Positions 1-9,957 of a stretch of 64,000 bases of DNA are shown one piece after another. The notes under the pieces are model-generated. The model searched no databases. It was not told the origin of the DNA and saw nothing but the letters and a program-made list of their open reading frames with translations. A program made the translations under genes and the position numbers. Location: contig JAEWAY010000012.1 in assembly GCA_023391415.1 (NCBI GenBank), positions 124,001 to 188,000 of the forward strand, given 5' to 3'. The first letter of the stretch is position 1, and each line of letters begins with the position of its first letter. This DNA comes from Bacteroidota bacterium. Lineage in GTDB: Bacteria > Bacteroidota > Bacteroidia > Cytophagales > Cytophagaceae.

Positions 1-21
1 TGAAATAGAATAATTTATAGA

Positions 22-1281
22 ATGTATTTTTATCCGGATAGTCCAGAAAAATTCAGGGAAAAAGCGCTTCGCTGGGCCTCTGGTTTCGATACGTATATGT
101 TTGTAAACGGCAACCGATATGATACCTTGCATGGTTGCTTTCCAGAAAAACTGGCTGTTGGCGCGCGGCGCGAGTTAAAGGCCGACGATCGTGTCTTTGA
201 ACAACTGGACGCGTTTGCCGGCCAGCCGCACGGATGGATTTTTGGCTATCTCTCCTACGACGTCAAAAATGAGACGGAAGCGTTAAATAGTCAAAATCCG
301 GATCGCCTGGCGTTCCCCACCGCGTGTTTTTTCGAACCGGAAGTTCTTGTTTCCTTTTTTGACCATGGGGTTCATATTGAAGCGGACGACGCCATCCGGA
401 TTTACGATGAGATTAATTCATCTCCCGCTCCCTTTCCGATTCGTCTTCCCAGGGTTACTTTTTGTCCGGAGACGGGACGAAACGATTATCTTCGGACAGG
501 TCGTCTGCTCAGGTCGCGCATAGTGGAAGGGGATATATATGAAATTAATTATTGTGTGCGCTACTACGCCGAACAAGTGGACTTGTCGCCCCTATCAGCC
601 TATTGGTCTTTAAATGCCATATCTCCTGCTCCGTTTTCTTTGCTTTTTGAAAGCGGCGGACAAGCGATCATGTCCGCCTCTCCCGAGCGTTTTTTGAAAA
701 AAACAGGCGATAGGCTTGTTTCTCAACCCATGAAAGGTACTATTCGCAGGGGGAGCACCATTGAGGAAGACGAATCATTAAAAGCGGCATTGCGCGCGAG
801 TGAAAAGGAAATCGCCGAAAACATGATGATTATGGATTTGGTGCGTAACGACCTGGCCCGGGTTTGCAAGTCTGGTTCCGTAGTTGTTGAAGATTTGTTT
901 GGCGTTTATACTTTTCCCAAAGTGCATCAGATGATTACCACTATAGCGGGCGATACGCGCCTGGACAGTACGATCGGGAAAATTCTTCGCGCCACTTTTC
1001 CGATGGGTAGCATGACGGGCGCTCCCAAGATCCGGGCCATGGAGTTGATCGACCAATATGAAGCTTTTTACAGAGGCGCGTTTTCCGGCGCGGCGGGTTA
1101 TATTACTCCCGACAATGATTTTGACTTCAATGTGCTGATCCGTTCATTGTTTTATAATAAAAGCGACCGGCATCTTTCCTTCGGGGTGGGTAGCGCCATT
1201 ACTTATGATTGTGAACTGGAGAAAGAATGGGAAGAATGCCAGTTGAAGGCAGGCATATTCAGACAGCTTTTTGGAGAATAA
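22..1281 (+). CDS. pabB: Aminodeoxychorismate synthase component I (PabB-like)
   Basis: Chorismate-utilising enzyme of the TrpE/PabB family, 419 residues. In folate synthesis this subunit aminates chorismate to 4-amino-4-deoxychorismate, normally with a glutamine amidotransferase partner (PabA). The catalytic half carries MSASPERF (217-224), QPMKGTIRRG (235-244), DLVRNDLARV (272-281) and MGSMTGAPKIR (328-338). The lysine in the PMKGT motif (K238) is the PabB-type residue, where anthranilate synthase TrpE has alanine, so I prefer PabB over TrpE. The N-terminal part is shorter than in TrpE, as is common for Bacteroidota PabB. No pabA or pabC is next to it; the downstream gene is convergent. The ATG at 22 lies just inside the window, so an upstream operon partner cannot be excluded. 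Confidence 0.85.
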   Translation: MYFYPDSPEKFREKALRWASGFDTYMFVNGNRYDTLHGCFPEKLAVGARRELKADDRVFEQLDAFAGQPHGWIFGYLSYDVKNETEALNSQNPDRLAFPTACFFEPEVLVSFFDHGVHIEADDAIRIYDEINSSPAPFPIRLPRVTFCPETGRNDYLRTGRLLRSRIVEGDIYEINYCVRYYAEQVDLSPLSAYWSLNAISPAPFSLLFESGGQAIMSASPERFLKKTGDRLVSQPMKGTIRRGSTIEEDESLKAALRASEKEIAENMMIMDLVRNDLARVCKSGSVVVEDLFGVYTFPKVHQMITTIAGDTRLDSTIGKILRATFPMGSMTGAPKIRAMELIDQYEAFYRGAFSGAAGYITPDNDFDFNVLIRSLFYNKSDRHLSFGVGSAITYDCELEKEWEECQLKAGIFRQLFGE

Positions 1282-1284
1282 AAA

Positions 1285-1313
1285 AATCCCGTTTTACGTA
1301 CGTTCACGGGATT
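1285..1313. terminator. Bidirectional terminator between pabB and the convergent gene
   Basis: Inverted repeat AATCCCG (1285-1291) and CGGGATT (1307-1313) immediately after the pabB stop, with an A-tract on the left and CTTT on the right. It can serve both convergent genes. Confidence 0.6.
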
Positions 1314-1345
1314 CTTTCGATAAGCGTCCGCGTCGGGTGGAAGTT

Positions 1346-1813
1346 TCAGACCATTACTTCGGGCAATACGCCCTCTTCCACAGAAATTTCGCTGATCAGT
1401 TTTTCTTCCAGCATACTGGCCCAGGTCTCCAGGTATAGTATGACATCTTCTCTGGCGTCTCTTTTCAGAAAAGGTTTATGATCCGACACTCTGGACAGGA
1501 TTTCCGAATCGCCCAGGTTTTCCAGGTTTACAATATCGCACAAGGTAAATCCAAGATCCAGAAGGGATTTAATGATCTTATCTATTTCATAATTTCCGTT
1601 ATCCTTATACAAATAGGCGAGCATCTCCCAGTCTCCATGCTTCTGGATGCCGTATTGATGGATTTGCTTTCTGTCGTGGCCAGTTACCACCTGCACCAGA
1701 TTCCCACAATTGCAGGCGCCAATGTTTTTCCAGTCATAATTGCTTTTACTCGCGGCGATTCTCTTGGAGGTTTCCCGCAGTACATTGATAAGTTCAACTG
1801 ATGCTGTAGCCAT
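1346..1813 (-). CDS. Conserved hypothetical protein, 155 aa
   Basis: I do not recognise the family. The protein is soluble, with no signal peptide or membrane segment, acidic and rich in helix-forming residues. There is a CNCGN motif near residue 34-38 (GACNCGNLVQ), which could bind a metal but contains only two cysteines. The ATG at 1813 is the first in frame and is followed by a typical cytosolic start (MATASVELINVLRETSKR). It stands alone: convergent with pabB across a shared terminator and divergent from the GH3 gene. Codon use looks like that of its neighbours. Coding status is supported by length, an uninterrupted frame and good terminator placement; function is unknown. Confidence 0.7.
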   Translation of the reverse strand: MATASVELINVLRETSKRIAASKSNYDWKNIGACNCGNLVQVVTGHDRKQIHQYGIQKHGDWEMLAYLYKDNGNYEIDKIIKSLLDLGFTLCDIVNLENLGDSEILSRVSDHKPFLKRDAREDVILYLETWASMLEEKLISEISVEEGVLPEVMV

Positions 1814-2198
1814 AATAGTACTTATTAAAATAATCTAACTTATACCTTAATATAACCCGGATACCAAAGGATAATGTTAAATCATATCTATATAGTGCAA
1901 TTGTTCCTGTCGGCGGTCGATGATCGTTTTTTTATAAAAGCGGTTTTTTGAGCGCTTTTATATGAAATAAACCCAATATGATCAAAACTATGGGCGATTT
2001 TTAAAAAATAAACCTTCATCTTATCCGAAACAAAGGAAATAAAGGTTGTTTTGCTCAGCTAGTCTTCCAGACGCGTTTTCTTTGAAAATTATAAAAAAAC
2101 AGGCAGGTAAACAATAGTTTTCTTCTGAACATTGTAAATCAGCCGTAATACTGTTTATTTTGCCGCTCAAAGATTTCTTTTATAGCATATTTTTACAC
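1814..2198. other. AT-rich intergenic region upstream of the GH3 gene
   Basis: About 385 bases between two divergent genes. Strongly AT-rich, with several A/T runs; no open frame of note, no tRNA and no clear hairpin with a T-run. It should hold both promoters. A TTTATTTTG stretch near 2153-2161 resembles the Bacteroidota -7 box but is one base short of TAnnTTTG. Confidence 0.5.
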
Positions 2199-4451
2199 AT
2201 GATTTTCAATCGTTTTATCCCACTTCTCTGCTTTCTCGCTATTTGGGGATGTTCGACTTCTCTGGACAATAACTCTCAAAGTGACGAAATCGACGACAAA
2301 GTGAGCCGTTTGCTGTCGTCCATGACGCTGGAAGAAAAAATCGGCCAGATGGCGCAGATCAATATTACCTTGCTAATGACGGATAGTATTTTCGCCCATT
2401 ATGATTCCGTAACATTTTTTGAACTGGATACCAACAAGCTGATCCATTATACGCGTAATTATCATATAGGTTCGGTGCTCAATGGACGTGGCGTATCCAA
2501 AGAATCCTGGTTTGAATACATGTATGAATTGCAACGGGTCAATCTCGCGTATAGCAGAAACAAAATACCGCTTCTCTATGGGGTAGACCATGTGCATGGG
2601 AGCTCCTATCTGAAAGAAGGCACTATTTTTCCGCACAATATAAACATAGCCTGTACATTTGATACCATACACGCGTACAACATGGCCGATGTGACGGTCA
2701 GGGAAACCAGTGGCCTCGGACATAACTGGCTTTTCGCCCCTGTATTGGATCTGGGCAAAAACAAATATTGGGGCCGCTATTATGAAACCTATGGCGAAGA
2801 TCCTTATCTGGCTGGAAAAATGGGGGCGGCCTATATCCGCAAAGCGCAGGACAACCCGGCCGTCGCTCCTTATAAAGTAGCGGCTTGCGCCAAACATTTT
2901 GTCGGCTATTCCGATCCGAAGTCCGGTTGGGATCGTTCTCCCGCGGAAATTCCGGATCAGGCGCTGTACGAGTTTTTTATTCCTCCTTTTAAGGAAGCGA
3001 TTGACGCGGGTGTAAAAACGATTATGGTAAACAGCGGAGAGGTCAATGGAATACCGGTACACGCGAATCCGGAGCTTTTAACCAGATTGCTGCGGGAAAA
3101 GCTAGGATTTAAAGGAGTCGTGGTAACCGACTGGATGGATATTATAGCATTGGAGAAGATGCATTTTGTAGCGGAAAATGAAAAAGAAGCTACTCTGATG
3201 GCTATCAACGCGGGTATAGATATTTCCATGATTCCACTTACTACCGATTTTAATCGCTATGTTAAGGAACTGGTGGAGGAAGGGAAAATCAGTGAGGCGA
3301 GAATTGACGAATCGGCACGGAGAATACTCCGGTTAAAATACGAACTTGGGCTTTTTGAGCATCCCCTGCCCGATCGTGAGCGTCTGTCCTGGATCGCCGA
3401 CGATAAATTCGACCAAATGGCGAAAGACGCGGCCCGGGAGTCCATCGTTCTGATAAGGAATGAAAATAATCTGCTCCCTTTAAAGACACCGGGAAAAATT
3501 GTAGTAACAGGCGCTACGGCCAATAGTAAAGTTCCCCTTTGCGGTGGCTGGACATACCGGTTCGCGGCACGGAGCGACTGGTGGTTTCCTGACGATATGC
3601 CTACCATCTATTCCGCGGTTAAGGATAAGTTTTCCAATTCCGAAGTGGTTTTGGCGGACATGGACAATCTTGAGCGTATCGCGGCGGACGCGGATGTGAT
3701 TATCTTGGCGGCTGGCGAAAAAGAGGCTTACGCGGAGACGGACGGCTCTATCAATACGCTTGACCTGTCTCCTGATCAAAAGGAATGGGCGGCAAGGGCG
3801 GTACGAACCGGAAAGCCGATCGTATTGGTGCTGACAGAAGGCAGGCCGAGAATTATCGCGGACTTTTACAAAAACTGTTCCGCGATATTGTTCGCGGGGC
3901 TGCCTGGCAATGAAGGCGCGGAAGCTATTAGTGAAATACTCAGTGGCGAGGTCAATCCGAGTGGTAAATTGGCTTTTACATATCCCCTCAGAGAAGGGCA
4001 TATGATTTCCTACAATCATAAGAAAAGTGAATATTCCGAGTTGCGGCCTGTAAGCGGCGAGTTGCTTCAGTTCGCGTTAGCCGAGTTTGGCCATGGCTTG
4101 AGTTATAGCCAGTTCAGTTACAGCGATCTTACACTTAGCGATACCCTAACCGATGGTGTAAAAAGCGTGATGGCCTCCGTCAAGGTCAGGAACGAAAGCT
4201 CTATTCCAGGCAAGGAGGCGGTGCTCTGGTTTATCGCGGACGAATACGCCTCCATTACAAGGCCGGTTAAAGAACTTCGTTTCTTTGAAAAAGCGCGTTT
4301 TGAACCGGGAGAAACCAAAGTCTTCCATTTTGAGATTGTGCCGGAAAGAGATTTAACTTTTCCGGACGAGCGAGGCGACTTGTTACTGGAATCTGGATAT
4401 TTTACCGTACAAACCGGAAACTTGAAGCGCCGCTTCTATCTTGGTAAATAA
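2199..4451 (+). CDS. Glycoside hydrolase family 3 lipoprotein (beta-glucosidase type)
   Basis: Exo-acting beta-glycosidase, probably releasing glucose or xylose from oligosaccharides at the cell envelope. With the ATG at 2199 (750 aa) the protein starts with a lipoprotein signal, MIFNRFIPLLCFLAIWGC, with Cys18 as the lipidated residue; a TTG 39 bases upstream would place extra residues before this signal and is less likely. The GH3 N-terminal barrel shows MTLEEKIGQMAQ, the GRYYETYGEDP segment, CAKHFVGY (K232-H233) and VVVTDWMD with the nucleophile Asp311. The second domain includes LPGNEGAEAISEILSG and SGKLAFTYP, and a fibronectin III-like tail completes the usual three-domain layout. It is monocistronic and not embedded in a SusCD polysaccharide locus. 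The exact substrate cannot be read from sequence. Confidence 0.9.
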   Translation: MIFNRFIPLLCFLAIWGCSTSLDNNSQSDEIDDKVSRLLSSMTLEEKIGQMAQINITLLMTDSIFAHYDSVTFFELDTNKLIHYTRNYHIGSVLNGRGVSKESWFEYMYELQRVNLAYSRNKIPLLYGVDHVHGSSYLKEGTIFPHNINIACTFDTIHAYNMADVTVRETSGLGHNWLFAPVLDLGKNKYWGRYYETYGEDPYLAGKMGAAYIRKAQDNPAVAPYKVAACAKHFVGYSDPKSGWDRSPAEIPDQALYEFFIPPFKEAIDAGVKTIMVNSGEVNGIPVHANPELLTRLLREKLGFKGVVVTDWMDIIALEKMHFVAENEKEATLMAINAGIDISMIPLTTDFNRYVKELVEEGKISEARIDESARRILRLKYELGLFEHPLPDRERLSWIADDKFDQMAKDAARESIVLIRNENNLLPLKTPGKIVVTGATANSKVPLCGGWTYRFAARSDWWFPDDMPTIYSAVKDKFSNSEVVLADMDNLERIAADADVIILAAGEKEAYAETDGSINTLDLSPDQKEWAARAVRTGKPIVLVLTEGRPRIIADFYKNCSAILFAGLPGNEGAEAISEILSGEVNPSGKLAFTYPLREGHMISYNHKKSEYSELRPVSGELLQFALAEFGHGLSYSQFSYSDLTLSDTLTDGVKSVMASVKVRNESSIPGKEAVLWFIADEYASITRPVKELRFFEKARFEPGETKVFHFEIVPERDLTFPDERGDLLLESGYFTVQTGNLKRRFYLGK

Positions 4452-4707
4452 TTCTTTGTCCTAAAGATTCATCATACCCTCATCCGGACAGGTTAATGAC
4501 TTTAAAGTCGTTTATCGGATTTTTGCAGGGGGATTAAGTTCATGACATTTGTAAACAAATAGGCTGTTTCCCGGTTTTGTATTTTTTTAAACGAAAGGAT
4601 TCCTGGTCATTTTGGGTTTTTATAATAGGTTTTTTTTTGTTTAATTTAGGAAACTGCCGTTATGGGGAGCTTAGTTTTAACTATTTTATTGGGCATTATT
4701 AATTAAT

Positions 4708-5655
4708 ATGGATTTTTTACAAGGGAAATTGACGTTTCAGGAAATGTTGGGGCAATATAAAAATGCTCCCAACCTGCTTATTTACGCGGCTCCGGTCATG
4801 TTGCTGTTTGTTTTTATCGAATATTATATTAGTCATAAAAAAGAGCTGGGCCTGTATTCCAGAAAGGATCTTATCGCTTCGATCAGCATAGGCGCTATCT
4901 ATCTGATAGTATCAGGTCTTACCGGGATTCTTACTATATATCTGGTATGGGCTACCTATCATTATTGCACTCCCGCCGCTTTTGTGATGCCGTTTACCTG
5001 GTGGTCGTTTATCCTGTGCGCGCTCGTCTATGACTTTTGCCGTTACTGGGCGCATCGTATCGCTCACGAGCAACGGTTTTGGTGGGCTTCGCATGTGACC
5101 CATCACTCTTCGGAGCATTACAACCTGACGGTGTCTTTTCGCCTCTGCTGGATAGACCAGATCAAGGTTATTTTCTTTCTGCCCGTTGTTCTGATGGGTT
5201 TTGATCCGATCATGTTTTTCATAGTGCATCAGATTGGAGTATTATATCAGTTTTGGCAGCATACGGAACTTATTCCCAAGCTTCCCCGATGGGTGGAGTA
5301 TATCATGGTTACTCCTACCAATCATAGAGTACATCATGGCAAAAACGAAGCGTTTATTGATAAAAACTATGGTTCCATGTTTATATTCTGGGACAGGATA
5401 TTTGGTACTTATCAGGAACCGAGCGAAAAGCCCGTTTATGGCATTACGCAACCAGTAAATTCCTTCAATCCCGCCTATCTCGTCTTTCACGAGTATATCG
5501 ATATCTTTAAAGATATGAGAAACGCCAGGACTCCGCGGGAAAAATGGGTCGCGATTTTCGGGCGCCCCGGAGAGTATCAGGACATGCGGGATCGGCAACG
5601 CGATACATCGAGTTCCGCGAAGGAGAAGCAAATAATGAGTGAGGAAACCCACTGA
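4708..5655 (+). CDS. Sterol desaturase / fatty acid hydroxylase family membrane protein
   Basis: Integral membrane di-iron oxygenase of the fatty acid hydroxylase superfamily, 315 aa. The histidine clusters that bind the two irons are visible: HRIAHE (HxxxH), HVTHHSSEH (HxxHH), and NHRVHHGKN near the C-terminus, followed by NYGSMFIFWDRIFGTY, a typical family signature. Hydrophobic segments lie around residues 22-42, 55-85 and 92-110, with another in the 150-175 region. Bacterial members hydroxylate or desaturate lipids, such as ornithine lipids, hopanoids, carotenoids or alkylglycerols; which of these applies cannot be decided here. The gene stands alone, preceded by about 250 AT-rich bases and followed by a strong terminator. 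Confidence 0.85.
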   Translation: MDFLQGKLTFQEMLGQYKNAPNLLIYAAPVMLLFVFIEYYISHKKELGLYSRKDLIASISIGAIYLIVSGLTGILTIYLVWATYHYCTPAAFVMPFTWWSFILCALVYDFCRYWAHRIAHEQRFWWASHVTHHSSEHYNLTVSFRLCWIDQIKVIFFLPVVLMGFDPIMFFIVHQIGVLYQFWQHTELIPKLPRWVEYIMVTPTNHRVHHGKNEAFIDKNYGSMFIFWDRIFGTYQEPSEKPVYGITQPVNSFNPAYLVFHEYIDIFKDMRNARTPREKWVAIFGRPGEYQDMRDRQRDTSSSAKEKQIMSEETH

Positions 5656-5658
5656 TAT

Positions 5659-5704
5659 AAAAAACAAAAGCCATTCTGATTTTATAGAATGGCTTTTGTT
5701 TTTT
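5659..5704 (+). terminator. Strong intrinsic terminator
   Basis: A 19-base perfect inverted repeat (5659-5677 and 5686-5704; core AAAAGCCATTCT / AGAATGGCTTTT) with an 8-base loop, ending in a T-run, three bases after the stop of the hydroxylase gene. Confidence 0.9.
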
Positions 5705-5922
5705 ATATCCCTTTCGGCCGGGAGTCGTCATATTTCCTTCGCCAGAAAATATATCGCCTTGGAAATCATGTTCGATTCGGATCATATCACTTCTGAAAAA
5801 TATTTTTTAAAAAAATAAATATTTCCTGTTTACATACATGATGTTTGATTGTAGAGGGTGATAAGAAACGCGCGCGATGGCTTGTATTCAAGAAAAGCGT
5901 TTCAGGAGCCTTAACCTGACCT

Positions 5923-8900
5923 ATGAAACACTTTTTACTTTTTTTCTCTTTGTTTATCAGTATTGTATATACTTATGCCGAGGGGACCAGGGAATTACGT
6001 CCTACCTCAGGCAGTTATGGAAACCTTCATTTTAACAATGACGCGTCCATTAGCGGTACAGGTATCCCGATGTATACGATGTTCGGAATGTACGACGCTC
6101 CTGAGAGTCAACAGATAAAAATTCGAATCAATTCGACGAATGAAACCATATACTATGGCATGAACAATAAGGTGGCCAACGGAGGTTCCGCGTTTATCGC
6201 CAATGTACCATATAGGATCAGAGATCCTTTGGGCGATATCGTTGTTGATAATGTGACTATGCCCGCCTTGGGGCAAGAAGGGAATATAGGTACATGGAGT
6301 CAGGCGGTCAATGGCCCCCGGGAGTTGGGCAATCCCGCGGGATACGACGCTTTGGAATATAATCCGACGATGACTGGCGACTATGTTATAGAGTTCAATC
6401 CTTCCGGAGCGATGGATATCCACCTGTTCGATATCACCGTCGTCAACGCGGCCATGGAGCCCCAAGCGGGCAGACTTCATAGCCAGGGCTGGCAGATTTC
6501 TACCGAAGGCGGCAGCAATCCGTTTATAGGCAAAGTATACCCATACGACCCCAGAGGCGTCGTATATGAGGTGGACTTTAACGATATGCAGCCGTTTACT
6601 TTTGTGGTAAACTTCAATTCTTCCGGCACAGGCGCTACCGGAGATTATATGCAGGATCGAAAGTCGAAAATAGGAAAAAACAATTACTCAATACCGGAAT
6701 TTGAAGTTTTTCTCAATCCACCTGATAAAAGTAGCTTTCCTACTTTTACCCAGCAAGGACATATTTTTGGAGAGGCGGTGTTCAACTCTTGTGGGGAAAA
6801 CAGTTATTGCCTTAATTATACTTCCGATGTCGCCGGTATTCTGGATGGCTATATAGATGTTAATAAAAACGGTGTATACGATCCCGCCACTGACGTGTCT
6901 TTTTCAAAAGAGTTTGTCAAGGATACGACTATTTGTATACCATGGGATGGAAATGATTTGAAGGGTGATAAAGTTGATCCCGCCAATGTAAAAATATACG
7001 CGTCTTTTGGGTTGAGTGTTACGCATTTGCCTGTTTTTGACGCCGAGCATAACAGACAAGGGCTTATGGTTAAGATCGTCAGTCCGGACAATTTGCCTGA
7101 GCCCCTTATCTATTGGGACGACAGTAATATCAACGACAATAAGAATATTGATCAAAAAGTGAATCTTACCGGATGTAGTTCGCTTGGAGGGGGATGCCAT
7201 AAATGGCAGAATCGGGGCGACAACGCTAATCCTGAAACCATCAATACCTGGTGGTATACCAAGGTGCTTTTTGATACGATTACCTTATCGTCCGTATATA
7301 ATCCTCAGGTATCGTTGAGTTTTGACGAACACGCGATCAGCCATTCGGATACTTCATTATGCCGGGGCGACAGCCTTTCTGTTTTTATTTACGATGATGG
7401 TGAACATTATAACGCCGCGCTTTTTCACTATGCCTGGGCTATCGACGGCGTACCCCTTATACTGCCGGGAGAACGCCAGCTTAAGGAGCGTATCGATGAC
7501 GACACGCGGATAAGCGTCGTCTCGACCTTGGTTTCCGATCCAACCTGTGTCACTTATGATACCGTCACGGTATCCGCGCAGGCGCCGGTCTCTATCGACG
7601 CGGTTGTTACGGACGACGATTGCGCCGGCGGTCAGGGCGCTATCGCCGTACAATTGCTCAGTGGTCCTCCCAATGTCCTCATAGAGTGGGGAGATAGCCC
7701 GGACGACCTTATGATACGGAGCGGGTTATACGCCGGTCAATATACTCTTCGCATCGCTGATCCGGATTATTCTCCCTTGTGCGCGCTCGATACTGTCTTT
7801 GTGATATCGCAAGCGAACTCGATTGAGATAAGTCAGTTGGATATAAGTCCCTCGGATTGCTATCGGGCCAATGGCGCGGCTAGTGTCCGGATGAATTATC
7901 CGGCGCTCACTTATTCCTATAGTTGGTCGGGTTCGCCGGCGGACGCGACTTCGGTAACAGGACTTGACGCGGGAAGTCATACTATTACTGTTACGGAAAT
8001 CACTTATGGATGTACAGTAGATTCGACATTTATGATTCCATCATCGTCTTTTGGAATCAGTTTCGCTACACAGGACGATACCTGCGGTCTGGGTGAAGGC
8101 AATACACGCCTCACTACACCGGGAAAAAGCTTTTTCCGGATAAGCTTTGACGGTCTTGTCCAATCGGATACCTTATTCACAGGCTTGAATCAAGGCGATT
8201 ATCCCCTATCCGTCGTATCCTTATTGGATCATACCTGTAGAGTAGATACGATGGTATCTGTTGGCGATCAATTTGTCGATCCCAAGCCAGATATCGATGT
8301 AAGTCCCGCTACATGCGGCGCGCCGACTGGTTCGGTTCATGTTTTCATGCCTCCGGATGGTCGGGATTATCAATTTTCATGGCTGGGCGCTCCTTTTGGG
8401 GACGACGCTTTTCTTGACAATCTGAGTCAGGGCGATTATACACTTTCGATTGTAACTGTGGGGGGCTCCTGCCGCCTCGATACCAGCTTTGTAATTGATG
8501 GTACCGACGCCATAGAGATTGACCGTATTGACACCCAAAACTCCTGGTGCTATGAAGCCGGGGGAAGCGCGGAAGCGACGATGAAAGATCCGACCAAAAC
8601 ATATAGTTACCAATGGGGTGATAGGCCCGCTACGACGTTTTCGCGACAAGATGGACTGGTGGAGGGTGTATATCGCCTGATTGTTATGGAAGATCTGACC
8701 GGATGCGCGGATGATACTCTGTTTGTGATCGGCGCTGATCCGTTTAGCGCCGACATCCACTCTACCGGCGAATTGTGTAATGGAAGCGACGCGACCGTAG
8801 AAATTACCGTTCCTTCGGCTTCGTTTACCATTTATTGGGACGGTGTCCCTTCAAGACAGTTCGTGAGAAATGGACTGAGTGCCGGTACTTACCATGTTCG

Positions 8901-9957
8901 GATTGTATCTGATTTTGCTCCGGGTTGTCTGCTGGATACCTCCTTCGCGATTGTCAATACGGACCGAAATGTTACGGTAGGCGAGGTTAGCGTGACCGAT
9001 TCCGATTGTTTCAGCCATACAGGCGTCATTGATATTGGCGCTATCCCATCCGCTAATTATGAATACAGCCTCAATGGCGGGAACTATGGGATATTTCCTC
9101 GATTCACGGGATTGAGCCCCGAAACGCATCATGTCCGGATCAGGGAAATGAATACCAACTGCCAGACGGACACCAATATCGCGGTGGGAGCGGAATTGTT
9201 TACGATTGAAGCGGATATCGAGCCGGCGATTTGTAGTTCCGCCAATGGCGGCATCACTATTCCTTTCACGATAGATAATGTCGAGATTCGATGGTCGGAT
9301 GGCTTTTCCGGATCTACTCGCCACAATCTGCCGGAAGGTACTTATGGCGTTGTGGCGCGTCATCCGGAGATACCAATTTGTTCGCTCGATACAGTTTTTG
9401 AAGTTCCGGCCCGCGCGTATGCCGTTTTAACGGATATTAGTTTTTCGTCGTCCTATGATATGAATACCACCTTTCCCGTCGACTTTTTTAACAATACAGA
9501 AGATGAGATCCGGGTTTCCCAATGGGACTTCGGCGACAGCCAGCATTCGGACCTTCCCAATCCCAGCCATGTGTATGCCGAAGAGGGAGACTACCTGGTA
9601 ACATTGTTTGTACAAGATCGCTTTGGTTGTGAAGGAACCGCGGCGAAATGGCTTTCCATCAAAAAATACATTCCCTGTGAAGTCGTCTTGCCCAACGCTT
9701 TTTCTCCAAACAATGATCAGTACAACGATGAAATCGGCTTGTTGGGATTCGCGCTGGAGGTGGATCTCAAAATTTTTAATCGTTGGGGGGAAGTCATATT
9801 CCGAAGCGACGATTTTGAAAAGCGCTGGGATGGGACCTACTTGCGGGCCGAGTCGCCCATCGGCGTCTATCCATATGTGCTGGAATATGAATGTGAGGAT
9901 TTTTCCGGCCAAACAATAAAGAATAAAACAATTGGAGAGATAACCTTGATCCGATGA
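5923..9957 (+). CDS. Secreted SprB-like repeat protein with PKD and type B T9SS C-terminal domain
   Basis: Large cell-surface protein, 1344 aa, exported by Sec (signal MKHFLLFFSLFISIVYTYA) and then by the type IX system. Residues 20-550 form a unique N-terminal region with a calcium-binding-like DVNKNGVYD loop (312-320). Residues about 555-1160 hold eight tandem units of 70-78 residues, each with two cysteines (a D-C near the start and a C-x-D-T near the end), resembling SprB repeats of gliding bacteria. A PKD domain follows (QWDFGDSQHSDLPNPSHVY), then a gliding-motility-associated C-terminal domain (LPNAFSPNNDQYNDEI, IFNRWGEVIFRS, WDGTY) ending in EITLIR. The stop overlaps the start of the PorP/SprF gene by four bases (ATGA), so the two are translationally coupled. 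Likely role: adhesion or surface motility. Confidence 0.88.
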   Translation: MKHFLLFFSLFISIVYTYAEGTRELRPTSGSYGNLHFNNDASISGTGIPMYTMFGMYDAPESQQIKIRINSTNETIYYGMNNKVANGGSAFIANVPYRIRDPLGDIVVDNVTMPALGQEGNIGTWSQAVNGPRELGNPAGYDALEYNPTMTGDYVIEFNPSGAMDIHLFDITVVNAAMEPQAGRLHSQGWQISTEGGSNPFIGKVYPYDPRGVVYEVDFNDMQPFTFVVNFNSSGTGATGDYMQDRKSKIGKNNYSIPEFEVFLNPPDKSSFPTFTQQGHIFGEAVFNSCGENSYCLNYTSDVAGILDGYIDVNKNGVYDPATDVSFSKEFVKDTTICIPWDGNDLKGDKVDPANVKIYASFGLSVTHLPVFDAEHNRQGLMVKIVSPDNLPEPLIYWDDSNINDNKNIDQKVNLTGCSSLGGGCHKWQNRGDNANPETINTWWYTKVLFDTITLSSVYNPQVSLSFDEHAISHSDTSLCRGDSLSVFIYDDGEHYNAALFHYAWAIDGVPLILPGERQLKERIDDDTRISVVSTLVSDPTCVTYDTVTVSAQAPVSIDAVVTDDDCAGGQGAIAVQLLSGPPNVLIEWGDSPDDLMIRSGLYAGQYTLRIADPDYSPLCALDTVFVISQANSIEISQLDISPSDCYRANGAASVRMNYPALTYSYSWSGSPADATSVTGLDAGSHTITVTEITYGCTVDSTFMIPSSSFGISFATQDDTCGLGEGNTRLTTPGKSFFRISFDGLVQSDTLFTGLNQGDYPLSVVSLLDHTCRVDTMVSVGDQFVDPKPDIDVSPATCGAPTGSVHVFMPPDGRDYQFSWLGAPFGDDAFLDNLSQGDYTLSIVTVGGSCRLDTSFVIDGTDAIEIDRIDTQNSWCYEAGGSAEATMKDPTKTYSYQWGDRPATTFSRQDGLVEGVYRLIVMEDLTGCADDTLFVIGADPFSADIHSTGELCNGSDATVEITVPSASFTIYWDGVPSRQFVRNGLSAGTYHVRIVSDFAPGCLLDTSFAIVNTDRNVTVGEVSVTDSDCFSHTGVIDIGAIPSANYEYSLNGGNYGIFPRFTGLSPETHHVRIREMNTNCQTDTNIAVGAELFTIEADIEPAICSSANGGITIPFTIDNVEIRWSDGFSGSTRHNLPEGTYGVVARHPEIPICSLDTVFEVPARAYAVLTDISFSSSYDMNTTFPVDFFNNTEDEIRVSQWDFGDSQHSDLPNPSHVYAEEGDYLVTLFVQDRFGCEGTAAKWLSIKKYIPCEVVLPNAFSPNNDQYNDEIGLLGFALEVDLKIFNRWGEVIFRSDDFEKRWDGTYLRAESPIGVYPYVLEYECEDFSGQTIKNKTIGEITLIR

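Noticed and set aside
22..1281. Anthranilate synthase TrpE
   Set aside because: The PMKGT lysine and the short N-terminus fit PabB, and no trp genes are adjacent.
4547..4560. Inverted repeat ATTTGT-AA-ACAAAT before the fatty acid hydroxylase gene
   Set aside because: AT-only-like short repeat in an AT-rich leader; no promoter box aligns with it and it could be chance.
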